Source: Paraspadella gotoi (taxonomy: Eukaryota > Chaetognatha). From it: a stretch of 64,000 nucleotides of DNA. This document shows positions 12,972 to 22,993 of the stretch, one piece after another; the first letter of the stretch is position 1; each line of letters starts with the position of its first letter. The notes beneath the pieces were generated by a model that was not told where the DNA came from, searched no databases, and saw nothing but the letters and a program-made list of their open reading frames with translations. Made by a program: the position numbers and the translations under genes. The stretch lies in contig CM119264.1 of the NCBI GenBank assembly GCA_051294375.1, positions 11,135,832-11,199,831 on the forward strand. The letters are read 5' to 3'.

Positions 12972-15900
12972 CTAGCAGCTCTCTTTTTCGACATTTCTTA
13001 TTTCTTTTTTCGTAGATATATCAAAGAAAAGGTCTTCATTAGGCGGTCTGGAATAATCAAAGAAAAGTTTGGATTACTTGCATAATATGACTTCTTAACA
13101 AGAATGATGTCTAATATCTAATTGTAAAATTAGGGCAGAAAGTAACTTTTAACTTTGTGTTGTATAGATGCTCCCTCTATTTCCAGAAGACAACACTAAC
13201 ATCCCTCTCCCATTACATTATAAAAGAATATACTTTATATAAAGAATATAATTAAATCTATTTTTAAATTTTAATATGAAATTTTAAAGTCTAATATAGC
13301 AAAACAAATAATCTTTTAATTTTTCATAGTCTGCATTCTAATTTAGTTGGTATAGGTTCCTTAAAAAAAATTCTGATAATCATAATGCAAAATTTTTTTC
13401 CAATAGTAACAAATACTTCGTTAATTAATTTACGCATTTTATGCCTTTTTTTACAGTTTGTAATACAGTCTGTAATACAGAGTGTCTCAAGCGTAGTGTC
13501 ACTTTACAAATGAATCCAGTGAATCAGTACAATTAGAAAAAATATATTTATTTTACCCGTTGGATCCAGAAGTTCTTACAGTTTTATATGATGATTTTAT
13601 TTTTAAAATCAAACTATTATTTCACATTTTATCAGCACTCAAAGCAAATGCTGGAATTTTTTTTAATCAATTTTAAAATATTCAAATCTTTCCAACAACC
13701 AAAAAAAATTTTTTTCAGCTACTTGGTTAAATATTAAGAATTAATAATATGTTGTCTTGGCATAATGATGATCATATGTCTTTCCTTACATATTTTTACC
13801 ATACTCCTTTCGGATTTGAGAGTATTTAATTGGTACAAAATGAGAGAATGTACCGGATATGCAGATGGTTTGATACAGCCATTGGCAATGCATATAAGAT
13901 ACAGTCAGTGGAGAAATAGTTTTAGCAGTAAAAAATACTTTATGAATCTCAGATTATATGCTGAATCATAGCATATTAAATTTACAGCTTTTATCTGTTT
14001 CCTGAAACTAAATTTAATGAGCGTCCATTAAAACAAATTTTCCTTAAAATCATTCTTTGCATCTTCACCTCTGAAATCATTATCATTATCGTCAATCTTC
14101 CCAATTTAAAAAATTCTTAAGAAAAGGCACAACAAATAATGTAGCCTACTGTAGCCTAATGTAACATGCACAATCATTTTTTTAAATAAAAGCAGGAAAA
14201 CTCTAAAAATTTAATAACAACTAAATTTTTTGATGGATTGTCGAAAAAAAAAATCTCCCTGATTTGAACCGCGCATTGTGTCAATAAAAATACAAATAAA
14301 TAAGATAATAAAGATACCAGAAAAAACTGTATGAACTTCTCTTTTCGGTAGTTCTTTCAAATTAATAATTCACCTTACCAATTTGACACAGCGTTCATTT
14401 GTAAAGTGACAGTATGCTTGAGACACTCTGTACCTTGGAAAATCTTCAAGTAGTTGGAGGTCAGTTAATTTCAACTTGGAATATTCATATTCCAATAATA
14501 TTCTTTCGATCACCGCTTTGCTATCAACACAGACTTGTTCTTCCGTACCTGAAATAATGATTTATATTCATCGACATCACAGCATCATAATTTGCAGCGA
14601 AAAAAAATTGAAGTAGTCCCATTTGTAATAAATATTATCGTATGAAATAATTTAATATTACTAAGCGCGTACCAATAAACCATAAACAATTATCTGTAAA
14701 GCTTCTTGAAGTCTTCCCGATCCCGTTCCCATCGCGTTGATCGAAAGTAGATTTTCCATCCCTAAGTTTAGAAACCAACTACGTAACTAATACGGCATTG
14801 AATTTACTGCTCATTGGAATCTCTCTTTTTATATTTGACCCTTGGCCTTGTTTCTCTCTTCCTCCGATATCTGTTTTCGATCGTTTCTTCTCGACGTTTT
14901 CTTGATTCTCCCGGAATTTATTTTGGTTGATGGCTTCTGGATTGACTCGAACGCGTTCGCTCGATCTTGGAGGCTCGTTGGTGTTTCCGCAAAAATATTC
15001 TCGGTTTTCGTTTTTCATATTCGTCTTCTTCCTTTCATTTAATTCTTCTGACCGTCTGTCACCGCTTTTAGGGGGTTTCCAACGCTCGAAAGACGCTTTA
15101 TGAGCAGAAACCCGTCTATGTTCAGTTTCTGATGATGTGTCACTTTTCTGCTTTGCGTCACCGACTTTTTCGTGTTTTGAGAATAGATTTGATCTTGGCC
15201 GTTGACCTGAAAATTGTTTTACTGGGTTATGATGAAAAGCCTCCTGGTGATTTTCTTGTTTTTTTTCTATAGGTCTGAAATGGTTCAGTTTCAGCTGTTC
15301 CTTCTGAGTCGAATTTCCATTTTCCACGTTTTTCACAAATGGATGATTTAGTTTTGCCTTTCCCGACTCAAAAAATTTAGAATTTTCCACTGGCTTGTCC
15401 TTCTCTGAATTTTCCCTCTGAAAAGATTTGGACAAATTTGACTTCTCCAGCTTTCTCTCAAACGATGCAAAAAAGCTCTGCGCATCCCCATCCTTCCCCG
15501 GTGGATATTGCCGCGTTTGGCGTTTTCTATCAAAAGTGAACGAATGCTTTAAATCGTCCGCTTCCCCGCTTCCTTTAATATCCCCGGGCGAAAATGATTT
15601 AGAATTGAGTGATTGCTTAAAAGGAGAATGTTGAAATTTTGATTTGGATAAAATTTTAAATGTAGGTCGAGTGTCCTTAGCTGAGTTTGAGCTAACGTCG
15701 TCGCTTTTGAAATGTTTGAATCTAGTTGTTTTATTGATGTCTTCATGGTTAAGTCTTTGATCGCAATTGCTATCTCCACGTCCCATGAATATGTTGGCTG
15801 ATTTTCCGTCTACGAACTGTTGGCTGAAGTTTTTCAGTCGTTGAGCTGACTGGTCGGAAGTTTGCAAGATTTTCTCGGGTCTTTTTTCTTCGCGCTCATA

Positions 15901-16271
15901 CGAAAAACACCACTTGTCGCTACTTTCATTTTCTAAATTTTCTATGGATCTTTTCAGACGAGACACGACTTTTGATCGGTTGTAAAACAGCTGGAAGTAC
16001 ATAAATTTAAACTAAATCAAAATGCTATGATGGAATCATTAGTAGAAGACTTTTGAAATTGATTTCAAACGTCTTCTACTAATTTAAAACACAACGAAAC
16101 GAAAGGAAATTCACGATGCCTAAGATGGAATCATTGAAAATTAAATCAAGACTATCAAGTACCTGGTTTTTCCAATCAGTGTTAACGAGTATATAAAAAA
16201 TTTCCCTGTATGTTTTTTTCGTTTTGAGGATTGCATAACGGATTAACAGCGATGTAACATCGTCCTTTACC
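12972..16271 (-). CDS. Uncharacterised Lys/Ser/Asn-rich protein, start not found
   Basis: Five minus-strand exons join in phase: 16163-16271, 14808-15990, 14681-14761, 14434-14548, 12972-13047. The first visible exon encodes a helical segment (VTSLLIRYAILKTKKTYREI). The long exon 2 (about 394 residues) is hydrophilic and low complexity, rich in K, S, N, E and F, and probably disordered. The last three exons give a compact, ordered-looking C-terminus (GRLQEALQIIVYGTEEQVCV, then KLKLTDLQLLEDFPRPP and an EKESC end). No start codon with matching phase was found above 16271, so at least one 5' exon is missing. I do not recognise the family; a nuclear or nucleolar basic protein would fit the composition, but that is a guess. 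The joins of exons 2-4 rest on splice motifs and phase only. Reading exon 2 straight through instead gives a stop at 14779. Confidence 0.55.
13478..14430. mobile_element. 953-bp MITE with Tc1/mariner-like ends, in last intron of the 13-16 kb gene
   Basis: Terminal inverted repeats of about 37 bp, both starting CAGAGTGTCTCAAGC and running to TGTCACTTTACAAATGAA, with two or three mismatches. Both ends are flanked by TA, the usual target duplication of Tc1/mariner elements. The interior has no transposase ORF; the 68-residue ORF at 13765-13971 has no recognised motif. The right end meets the splice donor of exon 14434-14548: the flanking TA lies in the donor GTA. Confidence 0.75.
16038..16083. 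repeat. 22-bp inverted repeat hairpin
   Basis: Arms 16038-16059 and 16062-16083 (ATTAGTAGAAGACTTTTGAA and partner) pair with a single mismatch and a 2-nt loop, within the intron between the two largest exons of the uncharacterised gene. Confidence 0.75.
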
Positions 16272-17008
16272 CTGTGAAAGATACAGTTTTTACCCAATTA
16301 ACCCTATATTTTAAGCTCTATTTATCGTAACCGATTTTTGAAATGCTTTTTTCATAATGTTGTTGACCTTTTGTCTGCTGTTTAAGGACAAAGATAAATT
16401 AATACTTCTTCAATTATTCTTAACAATAACTCGAATATTTTTATTTTCTTTTGTCATCTCCCGTTTTGACCCTATACTTTCAGTCATACAATTCAAGACA
16501 ACAGTTTATACATCTCAACTAATGATAATTTTATCTTTGAGATAATCCTTTAAGCTTAAGTTATTACGTTAATTTGTTCTCCGTTTGGTCTCCCTTCGTC
16601 AGTTCGCTTCGGGAAGTATCCGGCGGAAATGTTTTTTTCACACTGACTCGTAAATTATGTTGCTGTGGATCTAACTTTCCCTGCGATTGTGCTGAAAATG
16701 ACAACAATTATGAAAGTCTCTTTAAATATTAATGAAAGAGAAAGTTTACAAAAAATTACTGTGCTCAGCTCTTATGGATTATCTCTTTTGTGTTCTTTCT
16801 GCTTTTGGTTATTTTACCGATTGCCGTTGGATACGACCGTTTCTTTTCTCAGTGCCGTAAAAGCACACTGAACTAACGTTTCTTCTCCCAAACTTATGGT
16901 CCCTGTTTCTAGCCATGGTGGGACCGGTTTTTTTTTTACAATATGAAAAAGTCTGCAATAAAAGTCTTTTGTCCTTTTACCACAAAATTGACTTATGATG
17001 TTAGATTT

Positions 17009-17288
17009 ATCAGCGGCCATTGGTGCCGGAGGCAAGTCATTTGCCTCCCAACCCAAAGGTCCCGGGTTCTCGCCCGGTGGTCGCCTAGCAGTTAGGAGGG
17101 ACGGGGCGCTTAACCCTCCTGTAACATGGTGTTACAACTTGATCCGCTTATATTGAACGGTTCTGTCACTAAGGCCTTAAACCACCAAAGCCTGTCCAAA
17201 GTCAGGGACAAGATAGCTTATTTATTAAATGAATGGATAATTTTTATATTGGTTGTACCAATTTCATAACAATAATTATTGTCTCTTC
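17009..17288 (+). repeat. 5'-truncated SINE carrying a family B module inside it
   Basis: Begins at CAGCGGCCATTGGTGCCGGA and continues through the B-box-like GGTTCTCGCCCGG and GGGACGGGGCGCTTAACCC. At GGTTCTGTCACTAA it switches to the family B module (17177-17270) and then resumes with the SINE tail AACAATAATTATTGTCTCTT. The complete copy at 28456-28688 lacks the module, so the module was inserted or substituted here. Confidence 0.6.
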
Positions 17289-17344
17289 AGATTTTGATTA
17301 GATTTATTTTCCTCATGCATGGAAGCATTTTAATAATTAACAAT

Positions 17345-17990
17345 ATATACCTGTCCCTCCCCTACCACCAGGGTATCACTGAATCATTGGTGCGGGTGCT
17401 GGCAGAACAGGGGATCTCCAGTTCAGTGACGACCCGCGGCTCTTTACGTAAGCATTTGGTGAAACCGAAAGACAAAATCCCCAGACCGAAAACATCAGGA
17501 GCCGTCTATTGGGCGGCTTGTGCAGGAGCGGGCAACCAACCTTGCACAGCAGCATACGAAACAGGCAAGTCTCTATCAGATAGGTCAAGCCCTATTGCGA
17601 CTCTAGAGGGCACTATCTGTCGGTAGTTGCTGAACACGCAACAACTATGGGCCATCTGTTTAGAGAAGAGGACTGTCTCGTGCTGTCCCATGAACAGAAC
17701 TGGTTCTCAAGAGGTATTAGAAAGGCAATCTACATCAAAGCCCTCTTTGAACCGTGATGGAGGACCATTCGAACTCCCTCCAAGCTATGATTCGCTTATC
17801 AAAACTGTGGTGGACCACCCAACGCCACCTCAGCCGCACGGTGATTCCCCTGTCCTCACTCAATGGGTCAGGAGGAGGCCTCTCAGCAGGCAATGGACAT
17901 CCGATGACTCAACCGAGCCTGCAGCAACTTGGCGCGACCCTTCTCGCGTCGAGCGCCGCCCAAAACGACGGCTGCAGGAGGAAGTAGAGT
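17345..17990 (+). pseudogene. Decayed Penelope-type retroelement fragment, GIY-YIG endonuclease region
   Basis: Frame 1 from about 17352 reads LSLPYHQGITESLVRVLAEQ, then KPKDKIPRPKTSGAVYWAAC and CTAAYETGKSLSDR. This resembles the RT-endonuclease linker and GIY-YIG core of Penelope-like elements (Y-x3-C followed by YIGETG-RSL). The IG of the YIG motif appears deleted. The reading continues in another frame (VAEHATTMGHLFREEDC, NWFSRGIRKAIYIKAL) and shifts again to GGPFELPPSYDSLIK, so at least two frameshifts break it. No reverse transcriptase domain is visible upstream. Other retroelements with a C-terminal GIY-YIG remain possible. Confidence 0.6.
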
Positions 17991-19213
17991 AGTCTGTATC
18001 ACCTGTCCCGAAACAGGCTAGAACAGGCAACCGCCTGCTTCACCGTCAGGTGAGAGGAGGGCCTTCGGCAGGCCTATCAGGTCAGAGAGATATTCGAGTG
18101 GCGCTTGGCATTTTCCCAGCCGGATCCAACCTTGTCCCACTCCACCACAATATCCTCTCAGCCCATGACATTTTCAGCTTCCTATGGTTACACACTTGAG
18201 CTATTTTCAATGTTAAAACAGCATGACGACGACGACACCGACGACGACAACGACGACAATGGTCAAAAGAAGCAGAAACGAATTAATATCTCGCCCGGCT
18301 GACGAGATAAAAAACGCTGACTTCTTTCCGAATAATTTTCTTCTAGGAGTAGCCACAAACGCACCCATACTTTTAACTAAAGAATTTTTATGATAATCAT
18401 AGATGTATTCCAGTTATAGAGCTTGTCGTCTCAGAAATTATTGATGTGTGCTACTGTAGGAACAATTATTTTAAACTACTTACTTAAAAGTCAGAAAATT
18501 GTTAACTTGAATGAAATTGAAAAAAAAACCAGGCCGACTTGCCCCTGACTTTGGGCAGGCTTCCATCCCTCTTACAATAAATCAGCTTATTTGTAACCTT
18601 CCGTAGGTAGTTTATGACGAGAAAATTTCGTATGATATCGTTTTCCTGGAAATCTCAAATCGCCAAACCGCACTTTTCGTCGCCACTTTTCGTTCCCATT
18701 GCTAAAAAACATTGATATGGGGAATGGGGATTGGACAATGGACAATGGACATATGAAACCTAGCCAAATAAATTCGCGTTAATAAAATTTACATTATTAG
18801 TTCATAGTTTATTCAGAGGACGATACTTATTCATAGGTAACAATCGGCTCAATGGTGGTGATTTAAGAGGGACGGGACATCGAACCAAACTAGTATAGTG
18901 AGACTAACATTCTACACGCAGTTTTTTGTCGAAGTTCTACCTCGTTGGTAGGCGTCCTGAAGAATTGTATACGCCTGCGAGAGAAGTCCTTAGTGTTCGG
19001 ACAGATTTAATCATTAATGACAGCTAAAAATCTTCATGGCTACCCTAATTGGATTCTAAAGCTCTAATAAGATTTCCTTAGACCATTTTTTACGATTTTA
19101 ATTTTAAAAATTAAAAAACGGTTACAACAGAAACAAGAAATTCAAATGTTATGTTGCGCCGCAGTGACTTTGTTATCCTGTGTATTTCCGTGTATTTTCG
19201 ACACTCCTGACAG

Positions 19214-19276
19214 ATAAAAGATTTTATTCCAATGCAGTACAGGAGTCCTGTACTGCATTGGAATAAAATCTTTTAT
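19214..19276. repeat. Perfect 31-bp palindrome with 1-nt centre
   Basis: Arms 19214-19244 and 19246-19276 are exact reverse complements (the 5' arm starts ATAAAAGATTTTATTCCAAT) around a single G. It lies in intergenic DNA beside family A repeats. Confidence 0.9.
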
Positions 19277-19532
19277 TTTATATAGTTTAAATGAGATTTC
19301 TTTAGAAAACATAAGGCGGCGCTAGTAGTCGCTTAGATTTGAGGTTTATTCCTGTCTTAACAAATGAGCAACCAACTACAGCCTATAGGGTAGTTATGAC
19401 AAACTTTCCTGTGGGTTAACTATTGTGGCCCATGGTCCTCGGACTCGCTGAATGAATAAATACAAATACAAATATGAGCATCTTTAACACAAAGCTTGCA
19501 GGGACCTGCTATGTCATTATCTTGTAAGAGTG

Positions 19533-19715
19533 ATGGAGGCCTTAAACCACCAAAGCCTGTCCAAAGTCAGGGGCAAGATAGCTTATTTATTAAATGAATG
19601 GATAATTTTTGTATTGGTTGTACCAATTTCATAAGTATGACAGACCGACAAACTGACCGACAGACCGACCTAAAAGTGACTTTCACAGTTGCTCCGCGAT
19701 TACTTTCGGCACAAC
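19533..19715 (+). repeat. Family B module joined to GACCGACC-rich family A repeat
   Basis: Family B (CTTAAACCACCAAAGCCTG ... TTGTACCAATTTCATAA) runs directly into GACAGACCGACAAACTGACC and then AGTGACTTTCACAGTTGCTC. Related family A copies lie at 26985-27165 and 28945-29112. Confidence 0.6.
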
Positions 19716-19758
19716 TAAAGAGTTCGAAAACAATAAATATCAACGATTTCGTTAATTT

Positions 19759-21032
19759 TCACAAGCTTGCCATGTTAATAAGTTCTTGGGAGTTGTTTGA
19801 TATAGAGAAAGTAACTCCTTCTCGTTGAATTTTCAAAATACTATTCACGTAATATCTGAATCTGCTAGATCTGTATCCATAAATCCAAGGATTGACAATG
19901 TGTTGGAAATAGGAAAGGCTTCTAAAAAATCGAGTTAGTGATAAGTTGTAGTCCTTTGACATTAGAGCAAGAAGAACTAAGATCATAAAAAATCCATGAG
20001 ATATGACAAGTGAGCCACCTAAATAAAATGGGGTGAATCTTGAATTGTCGTAAAGATTATTACACAATTAATTTACCTTATATGCGACTCAGACTCCTCT
20101 AGTTCTACTAAATCACACGCTTTGTACAGGCAGTGAAATTTCTATTTGTTTTAAAATTAATTTCCTTTTTTTTTTACTTTCATGATTACTAAGTCTAAGG
20201 ATAATTTACGGATATCTTACTTGTAATCAAGCATCTTTTCATTCTGTTTAAGTAAACCTTTTCGTCAAATGATCTGCTATTTTTGATAAAAACGTATATG
20301 AGACCGTAAGATATAATCGTGAAAATGAGGCCCCCAACAAGGTGAGGAATGAATGTGAGCTGCAAAAATAAAAAGGGTAATTACCAATGGTCAAAATAAT
20401 AATTTTATTTTTTATCCCTTTTAAGGATTTTTCTTGTTATGATAGGTTTTTTCTTACTACGGAAAGATATGCCGAACCTGGATCTACTCGATAGTGATTA
20501 GTGTTTATAAAAATAAAAATGGCCAGGTAAGTTAACAATTTCTAAACTTGAATTTTTTTTCCCCTCTCGTTTAGTTTTGTTGTTTTGTTTAGCTTTGTCA
20601 AGCCTATTGACCTTAAGAATCAACCAAGGACGTTTCCCCTCGACCGCTGCAAATGAGGTTACGATGACGGTAATGCAAACAGACTGTAACCAAACCAGTC
20701 TACCAGTCCACATCACAGCAGATTCCTTCATGTGAGGCTGCCGTCGAAGGATCTGGTAGCAACGATTAAAGGCAATAATCGCCACAAATCCGCCGTTGCT
20801 CGTGATTGAGAAAGTCTTGAATGTAAAAGAGAATTTATTTTAAAGGTCGGTGTTCGAAGAAAATAAAATGGTTTATTTTTCTCCTTTTTTTCGGTCTGCA
20901 ATTACGTAAAATCAAGAACCCTTTTTGCGTTTTGTTCCTTTTCTTCTTGTCCTCCATTTTCTTTTCTTCTATCTTTCTTTTTTATTTTAATATCTTTCTT
21001 TTTTTCTTTCTTTCTTTCTTTCTTTCTTTCTG

Positions 21033-21103
<71 letters not shown>

Positions 21104-22993
21104 CCAATAACAAATTTGAGCAAACAATGCCGGATCTGCCCTCGATCTTCAGCGGTATGCAGCTGATCAGATAATTAATTAATTAATTAATATAATAAAA
21201 TAATAAAATGTTTTTTTGTATTTTTACCATTAAAATTCATTTTCAGTTGGACGAATCCATTAAAACTTTATTTTTCGCTCAATCACATACTTTTTCACCG
21301 GGACATAAAATTTCAAATAAATCGTCCTATCTACTATCTAGGAAAAAAGTATATGACATTTTTAATAAAAGATATCTACTCAAAAACTTATTTAATTTAA
21401 AAAAAATCAGAACGTTTTCAAATTTATATTGAATTTTTTTTCAGTAGCTATCTTCTATTTTTTTGTAGGTCAAATCGTTTAGAAGTTATAGGAAAAAAAA
21501 TATTGTTACTTTAAATAAAAAATGACAAAAAAAAAGATATAATTTTTTACCATTTTTGGTATTTAGTTATTGGTTTTTATTTTAAATAGAATCAGTTATT
21601 TTTTAAATATTTTTTAATTTAGCAATGCTAAAGGCCTTGCACCTTTTTCTGGTTCAAAAAAGTATTATTATAGCTCTCAGAAAATAGGGAAAGATGCGCA
21701 ATATTAATATCGGGGCTGTGCAGAATTGCGTTAAAGATGTCAAAAAACATTTCACTGTTATACCTCAATTTGCTGTATAAGAGCATACCCAGATAAAGGC
21801 AGGCAGTAGTTGATGCCGAGGAAGGGTATACTAAATATTGAGAATGTTATCATAATGTTTTTTACCCATGTTTTATATACTTTTTATTGAATAAATGAAT
21901 TATGTCATATACTTTTTTCCTAGATAGTACTAATTAGCGTTCAAAGCTACTAAGGTGAGACTGAGAGACAGATGGACACAGATGGACGGACATCAATATT
22001 TTTGTATAACTTTTTATAATAAGAAGTTTTGATATAATCTAAGTGACCTACCGACAAAATTTTGGGGAGGGACAGACGGACCGACAAAGTATATTATAAA
22101 GCCGGAATTTGTTGTTAGTAGATCCGGCTTTTGTAACGCTTTTGTAACGCTAATTAATTCATGAATTACTTGAGCTGGAACGGAAATTAACGATACTAAT
22201 GCTTCGCTTTTAATCCATATTTGACAAGAAGTTGTCCAGGGAAGTATCAAAGCTGACAAAAAATCCGATATGGCTAAGTAGGTATACAATGTGTAATCCT
22301 AAATACAATTATAAGATATTGTAAATTTACAAATTGAAATGACTTCAGGTTATTTTACTTCTAAACAAAGTGTACCTGGGGATATCGAGCTTGACAGATG
22401 AATAGGCTTATATACATGAACAGGCCGTTGCCAAAAACTCCGAAAATAAACGAAGACACCGAAACAACAACACCCATTATTTCCGCAACCTGGGAACATA
22501 TAGAATATTCGTTCTGATTAACAACTGAATATTATTTATACTTAATTATATTATTTAAACTATATTAACAACAATTAAAATTGAGAAGGAAAATATAAAA
22601 CTGTTTTGTAGATAAACAAAATTTAATGTTTATCTACAAAATAGTTTTTATTTTCCTCCTCATTTTTAATTGTTGTTTATATATATAGTTTAAAAATATA
22701 TAAATTTACGCATGAAGCGGAAAGCTGCGATATCGAACGCGAAACGCTCAAACGCTCAAACGCAACATGTGATAGGCCGAGGGAAAAGGGTATTTCATAA
22801 AAAAAAGGGGGAAAAAATACCATTCCATTACCTGACTAAAGTGTTTAATTCGAGACAAGTACTTGATAATTATAGGAAAGTCAATATCTTCATTGTCTTG
22901 CCCAAGCTCAACCTCATGAAGAGAACTGTTATCATGTGTGGTAATTCCTGATAACAGATTGTTGGGCGAACTGAAAATTGAAGTGTTGTTCAT
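19759..22993 (-). CDS. Rhodopsin-like (class A) G protein-coupled receptor
   Basis: Eight minus-strand exons join in phase: 22832-22993, 22376-22489, 22192-22298, 21764-21830, 20612-20815, 20221-20359, 20077-20098, 19759-20038, about 360 residues. The extracellular N-terminus starts at ATG 22993 and carries N-glycosylation-type sites (NNTS, NNSS). TM1 has the GN pair (GVFGNGLFMYISLF). TM2 has LAISDFLSALILPW. TM3 ends with FNR in place of DRY (VAIIAFNRCYQI), followed by TM4 and TM5. A 22-nt microexon joins the third loop to TM6. TM7 ends NPWIYGYRSSRFR, matching NPxxY. TM6 lacks the usual CWxP. The placing of the third and fourth exons is the weakest part, and TM3 appears about five residues long. 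The ligand is unknown; TM3 is faintly melatonin-receptor-like, which is not enough to name it. Confidence 0.85.
20077..20098 (-). other. 22-nt microexon of the GPCR gene
   Basis: It is bounded by acceptor GAACTAG and donor GTAAAT and encodes ESESHI. Its inclusion restores phase between the exon ending LIT at 20221 and the exon starting RFTPFYLGG at 20038; without it the frame breaks. Confidence 0.7.
21001..21103 (+). repeat. (CTTT)n microsatellite in GPCR intron 4
   Basis: Long, nearly pure CTTT tetranucleotide run between GPCR exons 4 and 5; the overlapping ORFs on both strands are artefacts of it. Confidence 0.9.
21107..22130 (+). repeat. Family C element, copy 2, in GPCR introns
   Basis: Starts TTTGAGCAAACAATGCCGG, has an AATTAATT run, the internal unit (GAATCCATTAAAACTTTATT, then CTCAATCACATACTTTTTCA) and ends GGACCGACAAAGTATATTAT with GTAGATCCGGC. 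The 67-bp GPCR exon 21764-21830 lies within this span, so the element may be two pieces either side of it, or that exon call is wrong. Confidence 0.5.
22555..22692. repeat. Long imperfect hairpin in GPCR intron 1
   Basis: Arms 22555-22617 and 22628-22692 pair with few mismatches (both contain AACAACAATTAAAA and TTTTGTAGATAAAC in matching orientation) around a ~10-nt loop. A foldback MITE or a small-RNA precursor are alternatives; no expression evidence exists here. Confidence 0.75.

Larger units (their letters stand above)
16272..19758. other. Repeat-rich intergenic stretch before the GPCR gene
   Basis: Holds a SINE interrupted by a family B module (17009-17288), a decayed GIY-YIG retroelement fragment (about 17345-17990), a GAC-rich run (18223-18260), a family B fragment (18535-18570), a perfect palindrome (19214-19276), and family A/B repeats (19335-19715). 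The missing 5' exon of the uncharacterised minus-strand gene may lie at 16.3-17 kb, but no exon there satisfies phase. Confidence 0.5.

Noticed and set aside
12773-12994. 73-residue minus ORF starting MSKKRAARTLAGF
   Set aside because: It overlaps, in another frame, the in-phase terminal exon 12972-13047 and continues into AT-rich non-coding sequence.
15348-15779. ORFs overlapping the long exon of the 13-16 kb gene in other frames
   Set aside because: Shadows of the 394-residue open exon.
18290-18325. Hammerhead ribozyme after the Penelope-type remnant (CTGACGAG)
   Set aside because: CTGACGA is present but no stem II plus GAAA follows at the proper spacing.
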